The position numbers were made by a program, and so were the translations under genes. From Chloroflexota bacterium (GTDB lineage: Bacteria; Chloroflexota; Anaerolineae; Anaerolineales; UBA4823), in assembly GCA_012798185.1 (NCBI GenBank), contig JAAZNS010000482.1, positions 1 through 19,038 on the forward strand: 19,038 bases of DNA. Direction: 5' to 3'. Under the pieces are notes generated by a model. The model was not told the origin of the DNA, did no database searches, and saw only the letters and a program-made list of their open reading frames with translations. Shown here piece by piece: positions 7,858-15,469 of this stretch (position 1 is the first letter of the stretch; the number at the start of each line of letters is the position of its first letter).

Positions 7858-8377
7858 TCAGGAGAACCCCGGATGGTTATCGAAAGTGATATTCAGAAAG
7901 GCGTTCGAAAGAGACCTTCCCGCTTTAGAATGGAATGGACAATACCGGCATTTTCGACAGATATATCAAGATGTATTTATGCTTTCGGTGCGCAATGAAG
8001 CAATGATTTGGGTAGCAGAATTGCCGGGTATTGAGCTGATTGGTCAGGTGCTTGTTCAATTGAAAAGCGCTCGTTCTGAACTGGCTGATGGAAAAACATG
8101 CGCATATATATTTGGTTTCCGCATTAAACCCGATTATCGGAATTATGGCATTGGAAGTAAAATGATGACCAGAGTGGAAGCCGATCTGAAAATGAAAGGT
8201 TACGAACGAGTCATATTGAATGTTAACCATGACAATGATAAGGCAAGATCTTTATACGAGCGATTAGGATATCGAGTGGTAGGCGAAGAACCAGGTAATT
8301 GGTCTTATATCGATGATGAAGGAAGACGGCAGGATGTTAATGAACCAGCTTGGCGGATGGAAAAAAAATTAACTTGA
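7850..8377 (+). CDS. GNAT-family N-acetyltransferase
   Basis: GNAT enzymes move an acetyl group from acetyl-CoA to an amine. The 175-residue protein carries the acetyl-CoA loop of motif A, with R97-N-Y-G-I-G102 after the FGFRIKPDY strand, and the motif B region HDNDKARSLYERLGYRVVGEE (127-147). Substrate is unknown; the motifs do not single out ribosomal-protein (RimI) or small-molecule members. Its ATG sits inside the end of the fusion gene (ATGATTGA, 8-nt overlap), implying translational coupling. Its stop codon overlaps the predicted -35 of the nusA promoter. Confidence 0.88.
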   Translation: MIDQENPGWLSKVIFRKAFERDLPALEWNGQYRHFRQIYQDVFMLSVRNEAMIWVAELPGIELIGQVLVQLKSARSELADGKTCAYIFGFRIKPDYRNYGIGSKMMTRVEADLKMKGYERVILNVNHDNDKARSLYERLGYRVVGEEPGNWSYIDDEGRRQDVNEPAWRMEKKLT

Positions 8378-8402
8378 TTCTATAAAAGATTCATGATAAA
8401 AT
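8374..8402 (+). promoter_or_regulatory. Promoter for the nusA–infB operon
   Basis: TTGATT (8374-8379) and TAAAAT (8397-8402) are separated by 17 nt, with a TG extended -10 at 8394-8395. Start would be near 8409, producing a leader of about 113 nt with a strong hairpin before nusA. Confidence 0.6.
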
Positions 8403-8442
8403 TTTTTCCCGGGAAGGCACGAGATTAGAATATGGAACTGCG

Positions 8443-8467
8443 GAAAAGTGGGAACTCCCCACTTTTC
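8443..8467 (+). terminator. Terminator/attenuator-like hairpin in the nusA leader
   Basis: GAAAAGTGGG (8443-8452) pairs perfectly with CCCACTTTTC (8458-8467) around a 5-nt AACTC loop. The 3' arm supplies a short U-rich stretch and TTCGT follows. It lies between the promoter and nusA, so it could be a partial terminator. A similar terminator-controlled leader before the nusA operon is known in Bacillus, where NusA limits its own synthesis; applying that here is inference. Confidence 0.6.
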
Positions 8468-8521
8468 TTCGTATAAGAATAAGTAAAATAATTGAATTGC
8501 TCCAATTGGAGAACAGAACGG

Positions 8522-10540
8522 ATGAAGAACGAATTTGTATTAGCATTCAATGAAGTGATTGAAGAGAAGCAGCTGCCTCGAGAGGTTGTATTGGAAGCTT
8601 TAAAAACAGCCATGGTATCTGCCTATCGGCGTGCAGTTAATGCTTCAAACGCGCAACATATAGAAGCAGATATTGATATTGAAACCGGTAAAGTTGCGAT
8701 TTATGCCGAGAAAGAGGTGGTCGATGTTGTTCAGGATGAACGCACCGAAGTTTCTCTGGAGAATGCTCAGAAAGTAGATCCAGAGGCGAAAATCGGCAGT
8801 ATGGTGGTTGTTGAATCTACGCCAAAGAATTTTGGCAGAGTAGCTGCGCAAACTGCCCGGCAAGTTATTCAACAACGTATTCGCGAGGCAGAACGCGATG
8901 CTCAATTAGGTCACTTTAGTAAACAAATGGGAGAGATAGTCAGCGGTGTTGTCCAGGCAGTCAGTAACCAGGGTATTACGCTTGGACTGGATATGAAAGC
9001 TGAAGGGGTGATGCCGCGGAATCACCAAATACCGGGAGAACGCTTTAGAGTCCATGAGCGTGTACGTGCATTGCTGCTGGAGGTGAAAGCATCACCACGT
9101 GGTCCGCAAATCATATTATCCCGCGCCCATCGGAATTTTCTCCGCCGGTTATTGGAAAATGAAGTCCCTGAAATCTATCATGGTATGGTTGAGATTCGTT
9201 CGATATCCCGTGAACCTGGTCAAAGATCAAAGGTAGCGGTATCGGCATTACAGACCGGCGTGGATCCGGTTGGGGCTTGCGTTGGGATGCGCGGAGTGCG
9301 CATTCAGGCAATCGTTAATGAGTTGAATGGCGAGAAAATCGATGTAATTGAATGGAATCCGGATCCTGCAGCTTACATTGCTAAAGCGCTGAGCCCAGCC
9401 AGAGTAACCGGTGTTTATTTAAATGATCATATTCGTGGAACAAAAACAGCAACAGTGGTCGTACCGGAGGATCAACTTAGTCTGGCTATTGGCCGCGATG
9501 GTCAGAACGCAAGATTAGCAGCCAAATTAACTGCATGGAAAATCGATATTAAGAGCTTGCCAGAAGCTGCTTCGGATGCGATTTATCGCTTACAAAATGA
9601 TCCAGCTTATGCAGCGATTGCTGAAAATGAAAAGGATGTTGTTCTGCAATTAGAAAGCACACTGGCAAAGAAAGCTGAAGGTCGACCTGTAACGCCTGAA
9701 GAATACCAAATCATGAGTCAATTTGTTGACCGCATCGAACGTGGTTTAGTTCGGCAACGAGAGAAAGAAAAGCAAGCCGAAGAAGAAATGCAACGAATTG
9801 CTCAAGCGAATGTTCCCCAAGAAGCTTTCGAAATACCATTGGAGGATTTGGGAATCTCCCTGCGCTATACTTCATTGTTAGGCGGTTTAGGTTATACAAC
9901 CATTGGCGATTTAATGTTACAAATGAATCTCGATCCCAATGCGATTCTTGGTGTTGAAGGAATAGGACCAAAAGCAATGCAAGAAATTGAAACAGCATTG
10001 GCAAATCTTTCCTTCCCTGAAACAGCGGTCAGTGAACCAAGCCTGGAAGTGGAAGCTCCGACAGCGACATTGGCTGCGGGAGAACCTGAAGGAGCTGTTG
10101 AACCCGTAGGAGAAATGATAACTGGGGAGGAAAAAATCGAAGAAATTTTGGAAATTCCTCCTGAAACGGTGCCAGAAGAAGTTTCACTGGAACCCGCCGT
10201 TGAGACAGTGCAGCCAGAATTTGCTCTTCAAGATATTACTGAAAAATCCGCTGAAACTAAAGAAGGCGAGATATTCGAACCTGAAAAAGCTGAAGAGCTG
10301 CCAGAAAAAGAAGAAGAAGCGGTTTCCTTCGATGAATTATTTGCTTTGCGTCCTGAAGTATTAGATATGGTATCACCCGAGGATGATGAGGATTACTATG
10401 AAGAGGGTGATATGAAGAAAAAGAAGAAAAAGAAAAAACAACGAAAATTCGTTGAAGTCGAATACGATCCCGATCATGATATGATGGTTGTAAAGAAGAA
10501 ACATAAACGTAGTGGATTTGATTGGGATGAAGAATGGTAA
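8522..10540 (+). CDS. nusA: Transcription termination/antitermination factor NusA, extended
   Basis: NusA binds RNA polymerase and nascent RNA to promote pausing, hairpin-dependent termination and antitermination. I chose ATG 8522 (MKNEFVLAFNEV, a standard NusA start), with GGAG about 12 nt upstream, rather than an upstream in-frame TTG at 8492. In the 672 residues: N-terminal RNAP-binding domain (about 1-125), S1 (about 135-200), KH1 and KH2 (about 230-345, including LSLAIGRDGQNARLA), a helical linker, a helix-hairpin-helix-like domain (about 440-495, ILGVEGIGPKAMQEIE), a Glu-rich low-complexity segment (about 500-625), a block of eight lysines and a tail ending FDWDEEW. The core is about 350 residues; the rest is an unusual extension. 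Neither rimP nor a ylxQ-like gene is beside it. Confidence 0.97.
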   Translation: MKNEFVLAFNEVIEEKQLPREVVLEALKTAMVSAYRRAVNASNAQHIEADIDIETGKVAIYAEKEVVDVVQDERTEVSLENAQKVDPEAKIGSMVVVESTPKNFGRVAAQTARQVIQQRIREAERDAQLGHFSKQMGEIVSGVVQAVSNQGITLGLDMKAEGVMPRNHQIPGERFRVHERVRALLLEVKASPRGPQIILSRAHRNFLRRLLENEVPEIYHGMVEIRSISREPGQRSKVAVSALQTGVDPVGACVGMRGVRIQAIVNELNGEKIDVIEWNPDPAAYIAKALSPARVTGVYLNDHIRGTKTATVVVPEDQLSLAIGRDGQNARLAAKLTAWKIDIKSLPEAASDAIYRLQNDPAYAAIAENEKDVVLQLESTLAKKAEGRPVTPEEYQIMSQFVDRIERGLVRQREKEKQAEEEMQRIAQANVPQEAFEIPLEDLGISLRYTSLLGGLGYTTIGDLMLQMNLDPNAILGVEGIGPKAMQEIETALANLSFPETAVSEPSLEVEAPTATLAAGEPEGAVEPVGEMITGEEKIEEILEIPPETVPEEVSLEPAVETVQPEFALQDITEKSAETKEGEIFEPEKAEELPEKEEEAVSFDELFALRPEVLDMVSPEDDEDYYEEGDMKKKKKKKKQRKFVEVEYDPDHDMMVVKKKHKRSGFDWDEEW

Positions 10541-10574
10541 TTGAAATATTTATAATAACAAATGAGAATTAGAG

Positions 10575-10880
10575 GTGAAAAAGAAAACTTCCAAGCGTAA
10601 ACATATTCCTCAGCGCACGTGTGTGGGTTGCCGAGAAGTGATGCCGAAGCGCCAATTGATTCGTATTGTACGTCACCCAGAAGGCGTAACGGTCGATTTG
10701 ACAGGGAAATTACCTGGAAGAGGCGCCTATCTGCACGATATATATTCATGCTGGGAAAAAGGGCTGAGAGGAGCGCTAGCTCAAGCCCTGAAAACTGAAA
10801 TTACGATGGAAGAACAGGAAAAGCTATCTGCTTTTGCCAAAACATTAATTGATCTTCCCTCTACAAATGAAAAACCATAG
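10575..10880 (+). CDS. ylxR: YlxR-family protein (RnpM-like)
   Basis: This 101-residue basic protein has the YlxR signature near its start: RTCVGCREVMPKRQLIRIVR, then a DLTGKLPGRGAYLH loop and a CW..G motif. YlxR is usually encoded between nusA and infB. Recent work in Firmicutes reports that it binds RNase P RNA and modulates RNase P (name RnpM); nucleoid-associated transcription regulation has also been proposed. The start is GTG at 10575, the only in-frame possibility, because a TGA lies 12 nt upstream. Its SD is poor: GAGG abuts the start and GAGA is 7 nt upstream. The gap from nusA is 34 nt. Confidence 0.93.
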   Translation: MKKKTSKRKHIPQRTCVGCREVMPKRQLIRIVRHPEGVTVDLTGKLPGRGAYLHDIYSCWEKGLRGALAQALKTEITMEEQEKLSAFAKTLIDLPSTNEKP

Positions 10881-10972
10881 AGGCAAGGCAGATATCGTGA
10901 TCCTTAATAGTAATAACTTTTATGTACATTATGCTGGAATTATGAATGATCTAACCAATCTCCGGCTAAAAA

Positions 10973-11090
10973 GCATCTGCCAGCGAGGTAAAAAATGACG
11001 GTGTAACATTCCGTTCTGCCCGACTCGCTTATTGGATCGAGTAATATTGTAGGTCGATTGGGAATGACAGCCTGAAAAGCTGGCAAATGC
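10973..11090 (+). promoter_or_regulatory. Structured 5' leader of infB
   Basis: The 232-nt ylxR–infB gap contains nested complementary segments. Outer helix: GCAT (10973-10976) with ATGC (11087-11090) and GCCAGC (10979-10984) with GCTGGC (11079-11084). Middle: CATTCC (11007-11012) with GGAATG (11061-11066). Inner: either CGAC (11021-11024) with GTCG (11053-11056), or ACTCG (11023-11027) with CGAGT (11038-11042). A local hairpin CAGC/GCTG (11068-11071 with 11079-11082) competes with the outer helix, so two states are possible. The IF2 SD follows 10 nt later. The family is unknown to me. Confidence 0.6.
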
Positions 11091-11112
11091 TAATTTGAAC
11101 AGGAGGTATCTA

Positions 11113-12909
11113 ATGAGCGAGAACGGTCAAAAAAATAAAATGATAGAAATTCCCCCAATTATTACCGTAAGGGAACTATCTCAAATTATAAAAGCCAGTC
11201 CAATCGAAATAATAAAAATATTGATGGCAAATGGGGTGATGGCGAATATTAACCAACAAATCGATTTCGATACTGCTGCAGTCGTCGCGGCAGAGTTGGG
11301 TTTCGAAGTATGCATTGAAACTCAAGCCCCTGAAAAAGAAGAAGATTTAGGTGAAATACCTTTATGGCGGCGAATGATCGCCAATGAAAACCCAGCAGAT
11401 TTGGTAAACCGCCCTCCAGTTGTAACGATATTAGGGCATGTCGATCATGGTAAAACCACTTTGTTAGATGCGATACGCCATACGAATGTAGCTGCAGGCG
11501 AAGTCGGTGGGATTACCCAACATATTGGCGCTTACCAGGTTGAACATAATAACCGTATTATTACATTCCTAGATACACCAGGCCACGCAGCATTTACTGC
11601 GATGCGTGCACGTGGAGCACAGGGAGCCGATATTGTGATCCTTGTGGTAGCTGCTGATGATGGCGTGATGCCTCAAACAAAAGAAGCTGCTGCTCATGCA
11701 AAAGCAGCTCATGTTCCTATTATTGTTGCAATGAATAAAATCGATAAACCTAACGCAAATCAAGACCGAGTGCGACAACAATTAGCTGAAATTGGATTGG
11801 TGCCAGATGATTGGGATGGCGATACGATTGTCGTTCCAATTTCTGCAAAATTAAATAAAGGGATGGAAGATCTTTTAGAAGCGATCAATTTGGTAGCGGA
11901 TAATTTGGATATTCGTGCTAATCCGAAAGGTAAAGTGATTGGTACCGTTATCGAAGCTGAAATTGATCGGGCTAAAGGCGTTTTAGCGACGCTTCTGGTT
12001 CAAAACGGTAGTTTGGAAGTGGGCGATGTTGTTGTTGCAGGAAATACCTGCGGCAAAATTAAGGCAATGTTCGATTATACGGGAAAACGAGTGAGAAAAG
12101 CCGGACCATCTTTTCCAGTATCTGTAATGGGCTTGAATGGCATTCCCCAAGCGGGTGATTTATTTCAGGTCGTAGAATCAGAGAAAGACGCCCGTATTAT
12201 GATCGACGAACAAAATCAGGCAAAAGCTCAAATCGAAGCAAGCCAGAAATCGGTTATGAGTTTGGAACAATTATTCGATCGGTTTCAAGCTGGTGATGTA
12301 CGGGAGTTACGTTTAGTTGTTAAAGCCGATGTACAAGGTTCACTTGAGCCGGTTGTTTCTTCATTACAAGATCTTGGTAAAGGGGATATCGCAATCAATA
12401 TTTTGCATGCCGAAACAGGAGCAGTCAGCGAAAGTGATGTTATGCTGGCTGCTGCATCAAAAGCCATTGTAATTGGGTTTAATGTTCAAGCCGATTCAAC
12501 AGCACGAAGATTAGCCGATTCAGAAGGAGTATCCATTCGTTTATATGATATTATCTATCGATTGATAGAAGATATCGAAAAGGCTCTCAAGGGCATGCTG
12601 GAACCTGAGGAAAAAGAAGTAATTCTTGGACATGCGGAAGTTCGAGCTGTTTTTCGAATATCTAAAATTGGTAATATTGCCGGGTGTTATGTAACAGATG
12701 GAGAAATTCACCGAAATGCAAAAATGCGTGTAATCCGCAATGGGGAGGTCATTCATGAAGGCTGGATACATTCATTGAAGCATTTACAAGAAGATGTTCG
12801 GGAAATCCGTCATGGATTTGAATGCGGCATTGCTATTAAAGGTTTCGATGGCTTTGAAGTCGGAGATAAATTGGAATGCTTTTCAATAGAAAAAGTTGCC
12901 GTTTTATAA
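11113..12909 (+). CDS. infB: Translation initiation factor IF-2
   Basis: IF2 is the GTPase that brings fMet-tRNA to the 30S subunit and promotes 50S joining. I chose ATG 11113 (MSENGQ), because AGGAGG at 11101-11106 is ideally spaced; an upstream in-frame TTG at 11095 would put the SD inside the gene. The 598 residues show a short N-terminal IF2N domain (about 12-65), then the GTPase with G1 GHVDHGKT (108-115), G3 DTPGH (154-158), G4 NKID (208-211) and G5 SAK (244-246), then domain II, domain III (VVKADVQGSLEPV) and the fMet-tRNA-binding C-terminal domain. It lacks the long N-terminal extension of many proteobacterial IF2s. It is preceded by a structured leader and followed by repeat A. Confidence 0.98.
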   Translation: MSENGQKNKMIEIPPIITVRELSQIIKASPIEIIKILMANGVMANINQQIDFDTAAVVAAELGFEVCIETQAPEKEEDLGEIPLWRRMIANENPADLVNRPPVVTILGHVDHGKTTLLDAIRHTNVAAGEVGGITQHIGAYQVEHNNRIITFLDTPGHAAFTAMRARGAQGADIVILVVAADDGVMPQTKEAAAHAKAAHVPIIVAMNKIDKPNANQDRVRQQLAEIGLVPDDWDGDTIVVPISAKLNKGMEDLLEAINLVADNLDIRANPKGKVIGTVIEAEIDRAKGVLATLLVQNGSLEVGDVVVAGNTCGKIKAMFDYTGKRVRKAGPSFPVSVMGLNGIPQAGDLFQVVESEKDARIMIDEQNQAKAQIEASQKSVMSLEQLFDRFQAGDVRELRLVVKADVQGSLEPVVSSLQDLGKGDIAINILHAETGAVSESDVMLAAASKAIVIGFNVQADSTARRLADSEGVSIRLYDIIYRLIEDIEKALKGMLEPEEKEVILGHAEVRAVFRISKIGNIAGCYVTDGEIHRNAKMRVIRNGEVIHEGWIHSLKHLQEDVREIRHGFECGIAIKGFDGFEVGDKLECFSIEKVAVL

Positions 12910-12916
12910 ATATTGA

Positions 12917-12998
12917 TTAACTGCTCAGGTTATGGTGGAAAAACCCCGAGTTTGAATACCGCAAATTCGAAAATTCACCAGGCTGGCTGAGTAATTAT
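12917..12998 (+). repeat. Palindromic MITE-like element, copy A
   Basis: An 82-bp element fills most of the infB–rbfA gap. Ends TTAACTGCTCAG (12917-12928) and CTGAGTAATTAT (12987-12998) are imperfect inverted repeats. Inside, TGGTG pairs with CACCA and CGAGTTTG pairs with CAAATTCG around AATACCG, giving one long hairpin in the transcript. Flanking 8-mers AATATTGA and TATATTCA match at 6 of 8 positions, consistent with a decayed 8-bp target duplication. Its segment TATGGTGGAAAA is shared with copy C. Confidence 0.75.
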
Positions 12999-13019
12999 TA
13001 TATTCATGTGAGGGTAAGT

Positions 13020-13421
13020 GTGGTCTCAAAACTTAGATCGGAACGAATAGGTGATCGCATTCGAGAAGAGTTTTCCGAAATGTTGATCGATGAAATATCC
13101 GATCCCAGACTTAACGGTATTTTTATCACAGACGTCAAAGTGGATCGTGAATTATCTTATGCGGATATCTATATTTCTTCAATCGATGGTTTTAAAAAAT
13201 GGCAAGAAATTAAAGTGGGTTTAGAACATGCGCAAGGTTTTATCCGCCATGAATTAGCCACCCGGATCGAACTGCGAATATTTCCACGACTGCGTTTCCA
13301 TTGGGATCCAACACCCGAAAAAGCAGCTTCGATGGAGATCTTGTTTGCCTCCTTACATAAAGAAGAAAAGCAAGGTAAAAAGAATACAAAACCAGGTGAA
13401 GAGATTGAAGGAAATGGATGA
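13020..13421 (+). CDS. rbfA: Ribosome-binding factor A
   Basis: RbfA is a KH-fold protein that binds the immature 30S subunit and helps 16S rRNA 5'-end maturation, notably in the cold. I prefer GTG 13020, giving 133 residues starting MVSKLRSERIGDRI, the standard RbfA opening, with GAGGG (13010-13014) 5 nt upstream. An in-frame GTG at 13008 would add four residues but consume the SD. Typical features: EEFSEMLIDEISDPRL, FITDVKVDRELSYADIYIS and IRHELATRIELRIFPRLRF, followed by a short charged tail. Its end overlaps nrnA by 8 nt. Confidence 0.95.
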   Translation: MVSKLRSERIGDRIREEFSEMLIDEISDPRLNGIFITDVKVDRELSYADIYISSIDGFKKWQEIKVGLEHAQGFIRHELATRIELRIFPRLRFHWDPTPEKAASMEILFASLHKEEKQGKKNTKPGEEIEGNG

Positions 13422-14379
13422 TAGGTTGAATAATCGCATTCGTCAGGAATTATCTCTGACGGATGATATTTTATTGGTTTGTCATATGCGGCCAGATGGA
13501 GATGCAATTGGTTCGCTCATTGGTTTAGGTTTAGCACTGGAAACAGCAGGGAAAACAGTTCGGATGGTTTCAGTTGATGGTATCGCCTCGAATTTTAAAT
13601 TCTTAGCAGGATATAAAAAGATAAAGCAAACGATCGGTGAAAATTTTAATCTGGTCATTGCTATCGATTGTTCTGATATTCAGCGTACTGGATTAGAAAA
13701 AGAGATCGGTGATAAACCAATTATCAACATCGATCATCATATCACAAATGATCATTATGGTTTGATTAATTATGTTGATTCGAAAGCTGCTGCAACGGCA
13801 GAAATCATTGCCGAAAATCTACCTCATTGGGGATTGGCACTAGATATTGATATCGCTTCAGCTTTACTGACCGGGATAATTACCGATACGATTGGTTTCC
13901 GCACCAGCAATGTAACTTCACGAACTTTGCATTTGGCTGCTGATTTAATGTCGTTTGGAATCGATATCAGTGAAATTTACATGCATGCATTGATAAACCG
14001 CTCCATCGAAGCAGTAAGATATTGGGGTGCCGGATTGAATAAACTTCATCAAATTGATTCTTTGGTATGGACAAGTTTAACATTGGAAGATCAGAAGAAA
14101 ACAGGGTATTCCGGTAAAGATGATGCAGATTTGATCAACATCCTTTCGAGTATCGAGGGAATCAATATCAGTATAATTTTCATTGAGCAACCTGGTGGAG
14201 GTGTTAAGGTAAGCTGGCGGGCGCAACCCGGTTATGACGTTTCCCAATTAGCAATGGAATTTGGAGGCGGAGGTCATCCTGCAGCTGCAGGGGCGATGTT
14301 CGATAAACAATTAGAAGAAGTTCAAGAAATAGTAATCAGGGAAACTCGAAAAATATTAATTAATAATAAGCATTCCTGA
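13414..14379 (+). CDS. nrnA: DHH/DHHA1 oligoribonuclease (NrnA-like, pAp phosphatase)
   Basis: NrnA-type enzymes degrade very short RNA oligonucleotides left by exonucleases such as PNPase and can dephosphorylate 3'-phosphoadenosine 5'-phosphate. I use ATG 13414 (MDDRLNNRIRQEL), which overlaps the rbfA stop, with AAGG just ahead at short spacing; an in-frame ATG at 13345 would lie deep inside rbfA. The 321-residue protein has H24, D28 and D30 (HMRPDGDA), D85, D107-H108-H109, D158, and the C-terminal DHHA1 loop FGGGGHPAAAG. The rbfA–nrnA–truB order is common in Gram-positive bacteria and Chloroflexota. It is the second DHH protein in this window and lacks the CBS and nucleotidyltransferase parts of the first. 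Confidence 0.94.
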   Translation: MDDRLNNRIRQELSLTDDILLVCHMRPDGDAIGSLIGLGLALETAGKTVRMVSVDGIASNFKFLAGYKKIKQTIGENFNLVIAIDCSDIQRTGLEKEIGDKPIINIDHHITNDHYGLINYVDSKAAATAEIIAENLPHWGLALDIDIASALLTGIITDTIGFRTSNVTSRTLHLAADLMSFGIDISEIYMHALINRSIEAVRYWGAGLNKLHQIDSLVWTSLTLEDQKKTGYSGKDDADLINILSSIEGINISIIFIEQPGGGVKVSWRAQPGYDVSQLAMEFGGGGHPAAAGAMFDKQLEEVQEIVIRETRKILINNKHS

Positions 14380-14391
14380 TATATAATATTT

Positions 14392-14501
14392 GTAACTGCC
14401 CAGGCTATGGAGGAAAAAGCCCCGAATTTGAGGCGTTTGCGAATATGTAGCATATAAAAAACTCGAATTCAAAAACTTACTAAAACTAGCTGAGTAGTTA
14501 C
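14392..14501 (+). repeat. Palindromic MITE-like element, copy B
   Basis: A 110-bp element lies in the nrnA–truB gap. Ends GTAACTGCCCAG (14392-14403) and CTGAGTAGTTAC (14490-14501) are inverted repeats matching at 10 of 12 positions. GAATTTGAG and CTCGAATTC form a 9-bp stem with one G-U, and ATATG/CATAT a small apical stem. The flanking 8-mers TAATATTT (14384-14391) and TAATTTTT (14502-14509) differ at one base, the best candidate target duplication of the three copies. It contains the exact 12-mer TGAGGCGTTTGC of copy C. Confidence 0.8.
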
Positions 14502-14546
14502 TAATTTTTATAATTTTATTAATGGGAGTATTCATAGGAATAGGCA

Positions 14547-15458
14547 ATGGATAATATCGACCAAATGAAAAATGTTGTTTCTGGGGTTTTAGTTGTAGAC
14601 AAACCAATTGGATTAACATCACATGATGTGGTTCAAATCATTCGTCGAGGAACCGGAATACGCAGAGCGGGTCATACAGGGACACTTGATCCTCGCGCTT
14701 CAGGTGTATTAGTGGTTTTGATTGGTCCGGCAGTTCGGCTTAGCGAATATGTTTCAGCTTCAGATAAACGCTATCAGGCAACTATCCGGCTGGGTAGCTC
14801 TACCGATACTTATGATTCGGAAGGAACAATCACAGGCTCTCATCCGGTAGAAGGAATAACCGAAGAACAATTTAACGAAGTTCTTCAAAAGTTTGTTGGT
14901 GAAATTGAACAGGTACCCCCTCCATATTCAGCCGTAAAGGTCCATGGAAAAAAAGCATACGATTTCGCAAGAGAAGGAGAAGAGATTGACCTTCAACCAC
15001 GTAAAATCCATGTATATAGCCTGGATATTTTAGAATGGGCACCGCCAGAAGCAGTCATTGACGTCTATTGTTCTTCGGGCACATATGTAAGATCACTTGC
15101 CAACGATTTAGGAAATCAGTTAGGCTGCGGCGCACATTTGATCGGGTTGCGCAGAACAAAAAGCGGAAAATTCACATTGCGAGATGCCGTTCCTTTGCGC
15201 CGATTGCAGGAAGCTTTTGTAGCGGGAACCTGGTATAAAAACCTTATTCCTGCTGCTGAAGCGCTAGCCGATTGGCCTATGGTCGAATTGGATGGCGATC
15301 AAGTTGAGCTGATCCGTCATGGTCATCGTGTTCCTGCCGACCCTGGAATGACTGGATGGGCACGCGGTGTTAGTGAACAGGGCGATTTGGTTGCGTTATT
15401 ACAAGTCGATGAAGAAACGCACGAATGGCAACCTCGTAAAGTATTTTTCCAATCGTAA
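14547..15458 (+). CDS. truB: tRNA pseudouridine(55) synthase
   Basis: TruB converts U55 in the T-loop of nearly all tRNAs to pseudouridine and also acts as a tRNA chaperone. The 303-residue protein contains GVLVVDKPIGLTSHDVV near the N-terminus and the catalytic motif HTGTLDPRASGVL with nucleophile D48, followed by KRYQATIRLG, PPPYSAVKVHGKKAYDFAREG and YCSSGTYVRSLANDLG. Its C-terminus (about 240-303) looks like a short PUA-like extension. ATG 14547 is preceded by AGGA (14536-14539) with 7-nt spacing. The ribF gene follows after 11 nt. Confidence 0.97.
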   Translation: MDNIDQMKNVVSGVLVVDKPIGLTSHDVVQIIRRGTGIRRAGHTGTLDPRASGVLVVLIGPAVRLSEYVSASDKRYQATIRLGSSTDTYDSEGTITGSHPVEGITEEQFNEVLQKFVGEIEQVPPPYSAVKVHGKKAYDFAREGEEIDLQPRKIHVYSLDILEWAPPEAVIDVYCSSGTYVRSLANDLGNQLGCGAHLIGLRRTKSGKFTLRDAVPLRRLQEAFVAGTWYKNLIPAAEALADWPMVELDGDQVELIRHGHRVPADPGMTGWARGVSEQGDLVALLQVDEETHEWQPRKVFFQS

Positions 15459-15469
15459 TTAAAATATCT

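Noticed and set aside
10942..10998. An 18-codon leader-peptide ORF before infB
   Set aside because: The SD is weak and no run of a single regulatory codon is present, so it is mentioned only as a possibility in the infB leader finding.
5054..14501. CRISPR array or tandem repeat explanation for the three related palindromes
   Set aside because: The copies are kilobases apart, diverged and differ in length, with no regular spacers or cas genes.
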